In this document: positions 55,230-63,135 of the stretch, piece after piece
Numbering within the stretch: position 1 is the first letter of the stretch
Layout of the letters: the number at the start of each line of letters is the position of its first letter
NCBI GenBank assembly: GCA_027019165.1
Contig: JALUXC010000008.1
Location: 1-64,000 of the forward strand
DNA length: 64,000 nt
From: Pseudophaeobacter sp.
GTDB taxonomy: Bacteria > Pseudomonadota > Alphaproteobacteria > Rhodobacterales > Rhodobacteraceae
Direction of reading: 5' to 3'
Position numbers and translations under genes: made by a program
Notes under the pieces: generated by a model
Databases searched by the model: none
What the model saw: the letters and a program-made list of their open reading frames with translations, nothing else
What the model was told of the DNA's origin: nothing

Positions 55230-55314
55230 ATTACCCGTCTCCGCCCATCCTTGGGAGTTGTCTTGTGGCGCCGACCTTACTGCGGGCGGCGCCCAGTGTG
55301 AAACGGTTTTCGGC

Positions 55315-56178
55315 TCAGCCTTTCCTGAACGCAAGACAGGGATCCGGGCGCTCTGCCGCCGGGCTGTCGAGCACAACATCAAATGTGCCGCGGATCGTGC
55401 CGCCTTCGCTTTGACCCAGGCTCAGAACCTGCACGCCGGGGCGCGCCGCCTTTAGATACACCGCAAGGCCCCGATCAAGCCGCGCGTGGCCATTGCCCGT
55501 GATCACCACAACCGGACCGCCAGTTTGGGTCAGGGCACGATCAACCGCCCTGGCCAGGGCTGCATCGCGCAGGCGCTGGAAATCCACCAGAACCGGCAGC
55601 ATCTCTTCGGGCATGGCATTGCAATGATTGGCCATCTGATCCGCCTCGCGGGCGGATTGCTCGGCCTCGGGCAAGGGCTGGTCGAGCCCAAACTCCGATG
55701 CGCGCTCGCCAAAGTACTTGGCGACACCCTGCTCCAGTGCGTCGCGCGCCTCCCCCCGAGGTACCAGCGCACCAAACTGCTGCGCCGGGGCTGCTGCCGC
55801 AAAAACCGGAGCATAAAGGTCGAAGTCAGGCCAGCCGGACTCCGCCCAGTCAAGGGCCTTTGACGTCATTTCAGCGTCGGCAAGCGTGCCAGAGGTCAAC
55901 CCTTCCGCTTGTTCTTGTGTGATCATCTCCCAGACCACGGCGCGGGGCGCAATTCGTGAAAGGACCTCTGCCTGATTCAGGTGGTGGAGCGCATTGTCAT
56001 GCACTTCCCCAAGGATCACCACATCTGCGCCCGTCAACAGGGTTGATGCCGCTTCGGCCGATGGAACACTTTCAGGAGCGGCCTCGGCATAGACCGACGC
56101 CGCTCCGCCGATGGCAAAGAAGGCGAGCGCAGCATTCACTGCGACCGCCTTTCTGACAAAAAGAATCAACTTTCTCAT
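55315..56178 (-). CDS. ChaN family (DUF399) exported protein
   Basis: The 287-residue protein has a signal sequence (LILFVRKAVAVNAALAFFA) and the ChaN/DUF399 core: VVILGEVHDNALHH near the N-terminus and VVVITGNGHARLDRG near the C-terminus. Campylobacter ChaR/ChaN binds heme as a lipoprotein; here no clear lipobox is seen. The ATG at 56178 overlaps the rpoH stop by 4 bp, so it is co-expressed with the stress sigma factor. It may guard against heme or iron stress. Confidence 0.85.
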   Translation of the reverse strand: MRKLILFVRKAVAVNAALAFFAIGGAASVYAEAAPESVPSAEAASTLLTGADVVILGEVHDNALHHLNQAEVLSRIAPRAVVWEMITQEQAEGLTSGTLADAEMTSKALDWAESGWPDFDLYAPVFAAAAPAQQFGALVPRGEARDALEQGVAKYFGERASEFGLDQPLPEAEQSAREADQMANHCNAMPEEMLPVLVDFQRLRDAALARAVDRALTQTGGPVVVITGNGHARLDRGLAVYLKAARPGVQVLSLGQSEGGTIRGTFDVVLDSPAAERPDPCLAFRKG

Positions 56179-57053
56179 GAGAGGAAGTTGTGCACCTCGC
56201 GCGAGCATCCTTCAAGCGTCTTTCGCATCTTTTGGAAGGCAGCGGCTTCCAGTTGGCGCACGCGTTCTTTGGACAGGTTCAACTCAAGGCCGAGGCTTTC
56301 TAGGGTGCGCGGCTCTTCACGCAGCTTGCGCTCGGTGATGATAAAGCGCTCACGGTCGTTGAGCGCCTGCAGAGCCTCCACCAGCCAGGCCCGAAGCTGA
56401 CGCCGGTCATGCGCTTCCTCCACCAGCTCAGCGGCCTGTGCGCTGTCGTCTTCAAGCGCTTCGATCCACTCGCGCCCCTCATCGTCCGAGGACTGCACCG
56501 CGTTCAGCGAAAAATCAGATCCGGACAGGCGACCATCCATCATTTCAACGTCGCGGAGCGGCACGCCAATCTCGGTTGCGATCTGCTGGTTGAGCTGATG
56601 CTTGTCGAGCTCAATCCCGGCCGCGCTGGCCTCACGCTCCAGCTGCGCCTGCACCCGGCGCATGTTGAAAAACAGGGATTTCTGAGAAGAGGTCGACCCG
56701 GTGCGCACCATAGACCAGTTTCGCATGACATAGTCCTGGATCGAGGCCTTGATCCACCACACCGCATAGGTCGAAAACCGCACGCCCCGGTCGGGGTCGA
56801 ACTTGTCCGCCGCCTTCATCAGGCCCACGCCGGCCTCCTGGATGAGATCATTCATCGGCGCGCCATAGCGTTTGAACTTGGCCGCCATGGAGATCGCCAG
56901 CCGCATATAGGCGTGGATCAGTCGATGCAGAGCCTCTTCATCCCGGTCATCCCGCCAGGCGTAGGCCAGCTTCAACTCGGTTTCAGCATCCAGCAGCTCG
57001 GCTTTCATTGCCTGCCGCGGCAGCGGGTTTTCAGTGGTCGCGTCAAGTGCCAT
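56175..57053 (-). CDS. rpoH: RNA polymerase sigma-32 factor, RpoH-II type
   Basis: The 292-residue sigma-70 family protein has region 2 (MNDLIQEAGVGLMKAADKFDPDRGVRFSTYAVWWIKASIQDYV, abbreviated motif FSTYAVWWIK), an RpoH-box-like segment (residues about 118-130) and region 4.2 (LNLSKERVRQLEAAAFQKMR). In Rhodobacter there are two RpoH proteins. The N-terminus and the ECF-type promoter before this gene favour RpoH-II, which acts in singlet-oxygen and oxidative stress under RpoE. It is coupled to chaN. The RpoH-I/II split is inferred. Confidence 0.9.
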   Translation of the reverse strand: MALDATTENPLPRQAMKAELLDAETELKLAYAWRDDRDEEALHRLIHAYMRLAISMAAKFKRYGAPMNDLIQEAGVGLMKAADKFDPDRGVRFSTYAVWWIKASIQDYVMRNWSMVRTGSTSSQKSLFFNMRRVQAQLEREASAAGIELDKHQLNQQIATEIGVPLRDVEMMDGRLSGSDFSLNAVQSSDDEGREWIEALEDDSAQAAELVEEAHDRRQLRAWLVEALQALNDRERFIITERKLREEPRTLESLGLELNLSKERVRQLEAAAFQKMRKTLEGCSREVHNFLS

Positions 57054-57080
57054 GATACTCCCCTAGAAACTCATTTGATG

Positions 57081-57110
57081 GTATTACGCAGCCCCTGCGC
57101 GCTTGGATCA
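57081..57110 (-). promoter_or_regulatory. RpoE (ECF, ChrR-type) promoter of rpoH
   Basis: On the minus strand TGATCC (57110-57105) is followed, after exactly 18 bp, by TAATAC (57086-57081). This closely fits the RpoE promoter pattern known from Rhodobacter sphaeroides (TGATC-type -35, TAA-type -10, about 18-bp spacer). The -10 lies 28 bp before the rpoH start. Confidence 0.7.
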
Positions 57111-57314
57111 CTTGGCGCTGAAATTAAATTTGCAGCCCTCTCTGGACTTGCAAGGGCCTCGCCACACTTACGCTTTGTCGGCCTTTGAACTTTGGCAGCA
57201 ACCACCCGGTCTGATCTGTGGTTTGAACCCGGCCAAACCGGTGGAAGCTTGTCTTGAGGCGGGTCAACGGATACGCAATCGACAACAGAGCCTTCAGATA
57301 ATAGGGTACGCACC

Positions 57315-57836
57315 TTGACCGCAGCTGTCACACTCATTCTCGGCGGGGCCGCCTCAGGCAAGTCTGCCTATGCCGAAAACTTGTGCATTTCATCCGGCAA
57401 GCCAAAGGCTTATTGGGCCACATCACAAGTGCTTGATGACGAGATGCGCGCCAAGGTGGACAAGCACCTCAAGCAGCGCGGCCCGGGCTGGAAGACCTTC
57501 GAGGAACCCTTTGACGCGGCCTCGGTTCTGGGGCTGCTATCCGCGGACCAGATCTGCCTGGTGGATTGCGCCACCATGTGGCTGACCAACCACCTGCTGG
57601 CAGGGCATGATCTGGAGGCCGAAACAGAGGCGCTGTTGCAGGCCATCGACGCCTGCGCGGCGGAACTGGTGATTGTGACCAATGAAACCGGCCTTGGCAT
57701 CGTACCGGAAAATGCGCTGGCCCGCCGGTTCCGCGAGGCACAGGGACGGCTCAACATCGCCCTCGCTGCCCGTGCTGATACGGTGGTGCAGGTCACTGCC
57801 GGTCTGCCACTGGTTCTGAAAGGTGCCTTGCAGTGA
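57315..57836 (+). CDS. cobU: Adenosylcobinamide kinase / adenosylcobinamide-phosphate guanylyltransferase
   Basis: The 173-residue bifunctional CobU has the P-loop ILGGAASGKSAYAE, the CDCATMWL-like block (LVDCATMWLTN) and VTNETGLGIVPENALARRF. It phosphorylates adenosylcobinamide and adds GMP while assembling the lower loop of vitamin B12. The start is TTG at 57315, since no ATG or GTG gives the right N-terminus. It overlaps cobC by 4 bp. No cobalamin riboswitch is seen upstream. Confidence 0.93.
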   Translation: MTAAVTLILGGAASGKSAYAENLCISSGKPKAYWATSQVLDDEMRAKVDKHLKQRGPGWKTFEEPFDAASVLGLLSADQICLVDCATMWLTNHLLAGHDLEAETEALLQAIDACAAELVIVTNETGLGIVPENALARRFREAQGRLNIALAARADTVVQVTAGLPLVLKGALQ

Positions 57837-58411
57837 CCCGCCTTTTCCTTGTGCGCCACGGTCCCACCCATGCAAAATCCATGGTTGGCTGGTCTGACCT
57901 GCCTGCGGATCTGTCCGATACGGCGGCTCTTGATCGTCTGTCTGCTGCCCTGCCAGCCGAGGCTCTTGTAGTCTCTTCTGATCTGTCGCGCGCGGCAGAT
58001 ACGGCAAGCGCAATTCAGCACGGTCGACAGCGCCTGGACCATCTGCCGGATCTGCGAGAGATCCATTTCGGCGCCTGGGAGCTGCGTACATGGAAAGAAA
58101 TCGACGCCGAAGACCCCGAGCGCATCCGCGCCTATTGGGAAACCCCCGGTGACGTGCGCCCGCCCGGCGGCGAAAGCTGGCACGAGGTCTGCGCCCGCGT
58201 GGACCGTGCCATCGACGGGCTGATCGCGGCGCATCCCGGGCGGGACCTGATCGTCGTTGGGCATTTCGGTCAGATCCTGACCCAGATCCAGCGCGCCGAA
58301 CGGTTGACCGCAGAAGAGGCCTTCTCGCATCGGATCGACAACCTGTCCCTTACCGAACTCCATTGCTTCGCCGGTGGCTGGCGAGCAGAGCGGATCAATC
58401 ACCTACCGTGA
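57833..58411 (+). CDS. cobC: Histidine phosphatase family protein, probable alpha-ribazole phosphatase
   Basis: The 192-residue phosphoglycerate-mutase-like phosphatase has the phospho-His motif LVRHGPTH and the later IVVGHFGQI. It begins with GTG and overlaps cobU by 4 bp. This coupling points to CobC, which dephosphorylates alpha-ribazole phosphate in cobalamin synthesis. Without the neighbour the family alone would not settle the substrate. Confidence 0.85.
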   Translation: MTRLFLVRHGPTHAKSMVGWSDLPADLSDTAALDRLSAALPAEALVVSSDLSRAADTASAIQHGRQRLDHLPDLREIHFGAWELRTWKEIDAEDPERIRAYWETPGDVRPPGGESWHEVCARVDRAIDGLIAAHPGRDLIVVGHFGQILTQIQRAERLTAEEAFSHRIDNLSLTELHCFAGGWRAERINHLP

Positions 58412-58469
58412 TGGCATAGCGCACAAACAATCGATTTGGGAATGCACGGCGCACGGTTATCCTGCCTCC

Positions 58470-59153
58470 ATGACATATGATCTTTATATTGGAGACCGCA
58501 TGTATTCCAGTTGGTCCTTGCGCGGCTGGCTCATGCTCGAAAAATTCTCGCTCCCCCATGTGGTGCATATGGTGGGGCTCTATTCTGGAACAATGGCCGC
58601 TGATCTGGCGGATCTGGCGCCCGCGCGGCTGGTCCCCACCCTGCGCACGCCGGAAGGCACGGTAGTTGGCGAAAGCCTCGCCATGGCCGAAACCCTGGCC
58701 GAGCGGCACCCGGAGGCCGGTCTTTGGCCCAAGGATGCGGCTGCGCGCACCACGGCGCGCTGGCTGGTGGCGGAAATGGCCTGCGGCTTTTCCGCCTTGC
58801 GCGGGGATTGTGCGATGCAGTTGAGCCATATCTGGGAGGGGTTCACGCCCTCTGACGCGGTGCTTGCGGATCTGACGCGGATCGAGAAGCTCTTTGCCCA
58901 TGCCCGCAAAATCTCTGGCGCCGGCGAGGGCTGGCTGTTTGGCGACTACAGCCTTGCCGATGTTTTCTACACGCCCGTTGCGGCCCGGATCGTGGGATAT
59001 GACCTGCCTGTTGCGCCCGAAACCCGCGCCTATTGTCGCGCGCTCTTGTCTGACCCTGCCGTCCTGCGCTGGCAGGACCAGGCCCGCGAAGTGACTTACG
59101 ATACCGAACCCTACGCTTTGGACCTGCCCCGCCGCGCCTGGAGCCTCGACTAG
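58470..59153 (+). CDS. Glutathione S-transferase family protein
   Basis: The 227-residue protein has a thioredoxin-like N-terminal domain (YDLYIGDRMYSSWSLRGWLMLEKF) and a helical C-terminal domain. SSWS at the start supplies the likely catalytic serine. The glutathione-binding VGESLAMAETLAERHPE block is present. The ATG at 58470 is preferred to the frame opening at 58374. The substrate is unknown; gshB, which makes glutathione, is 2 kb downstream. Confidence 0.9.
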   Translation: MTYDLYIGDRMYSSWSLRGWLMLEKFSLPHVVHMVGLYSGTMAADLADLAPARLVPTLRTPEGTVVGESLAMAETLAERHPEAGLWPKDAAARTTARWLVAEMACGFSALRGDCAMQLSHIWEGFTPSDAVLADLTRIEKLFAHARKISGAGEGWLFGDYSLADVFYTPVAARIVGYDLPVAPETRAYCRALLSDPAVLRWQDQAREVTYDTEPYALDLPRRAWSLD

Positions 59154-59273
59154 GGCACGACCTCAAGCCCCGCGAAATCAACGTCAAAAACACACGCATA
59201 GACTGTTTTTCTGACGACTCCGATCCCTCGTTCGCTAGTGTTTTCATTGGCACGATCAAAGGGATAGCAGGAC

Positions 59274-60776
59274 ATGATTTCGCGGGCCTACACGGTTGCC
59301 TTTCAAGGGGTAGAGGCCCGCCCGGTGGAGGTGCAATGCGCCGTGGTGCCGGGCCTGCCCGCCTTTTCCATCGTCGGCCTGCCCGACAAGGCGGTGAGTG
59401 AAGCGCGCGAACGGGTGCGCTCGGCCTTTGCCGCGATGTCCATCGCGCTGCCCTCGAAACGGATCACGGTGAACCTGTCGCCCGCCGATCTGCCCAAGGA
59501 AGGCAGCCATTTCGACCTGCCCATCGCGCTGGCGCTTCTGGCGGCCATCGAGGTGATCCCGCTAGAGGCGGCAAGCGAGACCATCGCCCTTGGTGAATTG
59601 TCACTGGATGGTACGCTAATCCCCGTCGTCGGCGCCCTGCCCGCCGCCATGACCGCCGCCAGCGAGGATCGCCTGCTGCTCTGCCCCAAGGCGTCAGGGG
59701 CAGAGGCCGCCTGGGTCGACGCGGCACGGGTGATCGGCGCCGCGAGCCTTCTGGACGTTGTGCGCCATTTCACCGGCAAGATGCCCCTGGCCGAGGCAGT
59801 TGCGGGTGAGGTCACAGATTCGCTCGGTGCCCGTGATCTGCGCGACGTCAAAGGTCAGGAGCGCGCCAAACGCGCGCTGGAGATCGCCGCCGCCGGGCGA
59901 CATCACCTGTTGATGATCGGCCCGCCCGGGTCGGGCAAATCCATGCTGGCGGCACGCCTGCCGACAATCCTGCCCCCCCTGACCCCGCCAGAGGCACTGG
60001 AAACCTCGATGATCCAATCCTTGTGTGGCTTGATCGAGGCTGGCGGCATCAACCGCAGCCGCCCGTTTCGTGAACCGCACCACACCGCCTCCATGGCCGC
60101 CATCGTCGGCGGCGGACGGCGGGCGCAACCGGGCGAGATCAGCCTTGCGCACAATGGCGTCTTGTTCCTGGACGAGCTGCCGGAATTCTCGCGGCCGGTT
60201 CTGGAAACCCTGCGCCAGCCCTTGGAGACCGGCGAGGTGATGGTCGCCCGTGCAAATGCCCATGTGAAATACCCTAGCCGTTTCATGCTGGTGGCCGCAG
60301 CAAACCCCTGCAAATGCGGTCATCTGGCCGATCCCGCCCGCGCCTGCTCCCGCGCGCCGCTCTGCGCCGAAGACTACATGGGCCGCATCTCCGGCCCGCT
60401 GATGGACCGGTTCGATCTGCGCATCGAAGTGCCGCCGGTGCCCTACAGCGATCTGGATTTGGCCCCGGCCGCCGAAGGATCGGCAGAGATCGCCCAGCGC
60501 GTCGCGGCGGCGCGGGATGTGCAGGAAGACAGATTCAAGGATCAGCCCGAGGTGCAACTGAATGCAGATGCCGAAGGCGCGCTATTGGAAGAGATTGCCA
60601 CGCTTGGCGCCGAAAGCCGTGCGCTTTTGCACAAGGCTGCCGACCGGTTCTCCCTGACCGCGCGCGGCTATCACCGGGTGCTACGCGTGGCGCGCACCAT
60701 TGCAGATCTGGATGAAGAACCAGAGATCCAGCGCTCCCATGTGGCTGAGGCGCTGGGGTTCCGGCTGGCACACTAG
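59274..60776 (+). CDS. comM: YifB/ComM family Mg-chelatase-like AAA ATPase
   Basis: The 500-residue hexameric helicase has an N-terminal Lon-like domain (residues 1-165). The AAA core follows with Walker A GPPGSGKSM and Walker B GVLFLDELPEF, then a C-terminal Mg-chelatase domain. ComM drives branch migration during natural transformation and helps integrate foreign DNA. The ATG at 59274 is the family start (MISRAYTVAFQGVEARPVEVQ). It is convergent with gshB, 19 bp apart. Confidence 0.95.
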   Translation: MISRAYTVAFQGVEARPVEVQCAVVPGLPAFSIVGLPDKAVSEARERVRSAFAAMSIALPSKRITVNLSPADLPKEGSHFDLPIALALLAAIEVIPLEAASETIALGELSLDGTLIPVVGALPAAMTAASEDRLLLCPKASGAEAAWVDAARVIGAASLLDVVRHFTGKMPLAEAVAGEVTDSLGARDLRDVKGQERAKRALEIAAAGRHHLLMIGPPGSGKSMLAARLPTILPPLTPPEALETSMIQSLCGLIEAGGINRSRPFREPHHTASMAAIVGGGRRAQPGEISLAHNGVLFLDELPEFSRPVLETLRQPLETGEVMVARANAHVKYPSRFMLVAAANPCKCGHLADPARACSRAPLCAEDYMGRISGPLMDRFDLRIEVPPVPYSDLDLAPAAEGSAEIAQRVAAARDVQEDRFKDQPEVQLNADAEGALLEEIATLGAESRALLHKAADRFSLTARGYHRVLRVARTIADLDEEPEIQRSHVAEALGFRLAH

Positions 60777-60795
60777 GCCGCCAGCCGGAGACGCC

Positions 60796-61728
60796 TTACA
60801 GCTTGGCTTCGATCGCCTGCCAGACCTTTTCGGCGATGTTCACACCGTCAAAGCGTTCCAGCTCCTGAATGCCGGTCGGCGAGGTCACGTTGATCTCGGT
60901 CAGGTAGTCGCCGATCACATCGATACCAACAAAGATCTGGCCCTTCTCCTTCAAAAGCGGGCCGATGGTGGCGCAGATCTCAAGGTCACGCTCCGTCAGG
61001 CCGATCTTTTCAGGACGCCCGCCCACATGCATATTCGAGCGGGTCTCACCCGCGGCGGGCACGCGGTTGATGGCGCCCACGGCCTCCCCATCCACCAGGA
61101 TCACACGCTTGTCGCCATTGCTGACGTCGGGCAGGAATTTCTGGACGATCAGCGGCTCACGGCTGAACCCGGTGAAAAGCTCGTGCAGCGAGGTCAGGTT
61201 GCGGTCATTGGCATCAAGCCGGAACACCCCGGCGCCGCCGTTGCCATAAAGGGGCTTGAGAATGATATCGCCGTGTTTGGCCTTGAAGGCCTTGATGGTA
61301 TCCAGGTCCCGCGCAATCGCGGTGGGCGGCGTCAATTCGGGAAAGTCCAAAACCAGCAGTTTTTCCGGGTAATTGCGCACCCAGAAGGGATCATTCACCA
61401 CCAGTGCCTTCCCTTTGAGCCGATCCAAAAGATGGGTCGAGGTGATGTAATGCATATCGAACGGCGGATCCTGCCGCAGCCAGACCACATCAAAATCGGC
61501 CAGATCCACCTCGCGTTCTTTGCCCAGCACCGCCGGGGTGCCTGCCACCCGCTGCACCGTCATGTCATACCCACGGGCGGTGATGTGCCCTTCCTGATAG
61601 GCGAGGTGATCGGGGCTATAGTAGAACAGGGTATGCCCGCGCGCCTGCGCCTCTTCGGCGAGGCGAAAGCTGCTGTCGGCATTGATATCAACGCCCATGA
61701 TCGGGTCCATCTGGAAGGCGATTTTCAT
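60796..61728 (-). CDS. gshB: Glutathione synthetase
   Basis: The 310-residue ATP-grasp enzyme joins gamma-glutamylcysteine and glycine. It begins [21 protein letters not shown], typical of GshB. It has the ATP-grasp glycine loop [15 protein letters not shown] and the metal-binding [21 protein letters not shown]. The ATG at 61728 is the family start. It follows yraN and rsmI on the same strand, a conserved order in the group. Confidence 0.96.
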   Translation of the reverse strand: MKIAFQMDPIMGVDINADSSFRLAEEAQARGHTLFYYSPDHLAYQEGHITARGYDMTVQRVAGTPAVLGKEREVDLADFDVVWLRQDPPFDMHYITSTHLLDRLKGKALVVNDPFWVRNYPEKLLVLDFPELTPPTAIARDLDTIKAFKAKHGDIILKPLYGNGGAGVFRLDANDRNLTSLHELFTGFSREPLIVQKFLPDVSNGDKRVILVDGEAVGAINRVPAAGETRSNMHVGGRPEKIGLTERDLEICATIGPLLKEKGQIFVGIDVIGDYLTEINVTSPTGIQELERFDGVNIAEKVWQAIEAKL

Positions 61729-61799
61729 GAAGTGCATCCCTTTTGTTTCGACGAATAGATGGCCCAGCAGGGACAAAGGATCAATAGAGCACCGTGCAG

Positions 61800-62171
61800 C
61801 TAACCCTGCCCAAAGGCGTTTTCGAGGATTTCAACAGCCCCTTCCCCGTTCACAAGTACGGCATCCAGGCGCGCCTCGGTCAGCTGGCCCTGTGGTTCCC
61901 CATCAAGGAAATGAGCGGCGCTGGTCATGATGCGCTGCATCTGCGCGGGCGTGATGCGCGCGGCGGCGCCCTCGAATGTTCTGCTGTGTTTGACCTCGGC
62001 GAAAACCACCAACGCGCCTTTGCGAAGGATCAGGTCAATTTCACCACCGGGGCCGCGCCAGCGTCGCTGTGCCACCTGATAGCCAAGCGCCTCATAGGCG
62101 CGAGCGGCGGCCTCTTCGGCGGCTTGTCCGGCCAGATTGGATCGCTGACCCTGATGCTGCCGCCCCGCCAC
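61800..62171 (-). CDS. yraN: YraN family (UPF0102) endonuclease-like protein
   Basis: The 123-residue UPF0102 protein has the restriction-endonuclease-like core [22 protein letters not shown], with the usual Asp/Glu/Lys metal site. The role is not firmly known; a part in recombination or Holliday-junction processing is proposed. I chose the GTG at 62171 because GAGGAGGG, inside the end of rsmI, precedes it. The longer frame from 62309 overlaps rsmI and lacks similarity. The rsmI stop lies 4 bp before it. Confidence 0.88.
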   Translation of the reverse strand: MAGRQHQGQRSNLAGQAAEEAAARAYEALGYQVAQRRWRGPGGEIDLILRKGALVVFAEVKHSRTFEGAAARITPAQMQRIMTSAAHFLDGEPQGQLTEARLDAVLVNGEGAVEILENAFGQG

Positions 62172-62175
62172 CTGT

Positions 62176-63036
62176 TCAACCCTCCTCTTTGGCCATCGCC
62201 AGGGCCAGCTGGTAGACCTTGCGGCGAGGCAGCCCGTGGGTTTCGGCAACGATGGAGGCGGCATCCTTGACCGAATTGTCTTTGAGGGCGGCGCGCAGGT
62301 CTTCCTCAAGGCTAGCCTCGCTCACCTCTTCTAAGCGCGCGCGGTCCACCAGCATGACGATCTCGCCCTTGACCGGCTTTTCCTCCAGTCCCGCAGCCAG
62401 TTCGCTCAGCGAGCCGCGCTGCACCTCCTCGAATTTCTTGGTGATCTCACGGCAGAGCGCTGCGGGACGGTCGCCAAGAACCGCTGCCATATCGGCAACT
62501 GAGGCCGCGATACGTTTTGGCGATTCGTAGAAGATCAGTGTCCCCGGCACGGCCCGCAGATCCTCCAGGCGCTTGCGCCGGGCGGAAGTTGCGTTTGGAA
62601 GGAACCCCGCAAAGAAGAAAGCATCAGTCGGAAGCCCCGCCAATGTCAGCGCCGCCAGTGCAGCCGAAGGCCCCGGCGCCACAGTGACTTTATGCCCGGC
62701 CTCTGCCGCCGCGCGGCTGAGGTCATAGCCGGGATCGGCAATCAGCGGCATTCCCGCCTCCGAGGCATAGGCAACCGATTGCCCCTCTGCCATGGCCTGC
62801 ATCAGCCGGGCGCGGGCGCCTGCACCACTGTGATCGTGGTATGCGATGATCTGGCGCTGGTTCAATGGAACCCCATGGATTTCCAACAGCTTGCGCAGGG
62901 AACGTGTGTCCTCGGCAGCGATCACATCGGCCGAGGCCAAAACATCAAGCGCCCTGAGGGTAATGTCACGTGCGGTGCCGATGGGCGTGGCCACAAAGTG
63001 CAGCCCCGGCAACAATTTGACGATCTGGTGATTCAC
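62176..63036 (-). CDS. rsmI: 16S rRNA (cytidine-1402-2'-O)-methyltransferase
   Basis: The 286-residue tetrapyrrole-methylase-fold enzyme has the motifs LHFVATPIGTARDITLRALD, VIAAEDTRSLRKLLEIHG, YASEAGMPLIADPGYDLSR and LIFYESPKR. It methylates C1402 of 16S rRNA. The GTG at 63036 with AAGGCGG upstream is the likely start; the frame opens at 63105. rsmI, yraN and a divergent LpoA-like gene are neighbours, as in many proteobacteria. Confidence 0.94.
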   Translation of the reverse strand: MNHQIVKLLPGLHFVATPIGTARDITLRALDVLASADVIAAEDTRSLRKLLEIHGVPLNQRQIIAYHDHSGAGARARLMQAMAEGQSVAYASEAGMPLIADPGYDLSRAAAEAGHKVTVAPGPSAALAALTLAGLPTDAFFFAGFLPNATSARRKRLEDLRAVPGTLIFYESPKRIAASVADMAAVLGDRPAALCREITKKFEEVQRGSLSELAAGLEEKPVKGEIVMLVDRARLEEVSEASLEEDLRAALKDNSVKDAASIVAETHGLPRRKVYQLALAMAKEEG

Positions 63037-63070
63037 GCTGGACCCGCCTTCTTGGTCGTTTATGATCCCC

Positions 63071-63085
63071 CCAAATTCAATTTGG
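63071..63085. promoter_or_regulatory. Palindrome in the rsmI/LpoA-like divergent promoter region
   Basis: CCAAATTCAATTTGG is a perfect 7-1-7 inverted repeat in the 99-bp divergent gap. It is an AT-rich island in GC-rich DNA. It may be an operator for both genes. The regulator is unknown. Confidence 0.4.
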
Positions 63086-63135
63086 CCACCACAACAGGCG
63101 CCCACCGCCTGAACACGGGAGTTTAGAGGTCCATT

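Noticed and set aside
57216-57234. GGTTTGAACCCGG, resembling a T-loop on the minus strand
   Set aside because: No cloverleaf can be drawn around it on either strand.
57111-57314. Possible cobalamin riboswitch before cobU
   Set aside because: I cannot find the conserved B12-box core or supporting stems in this stretch.
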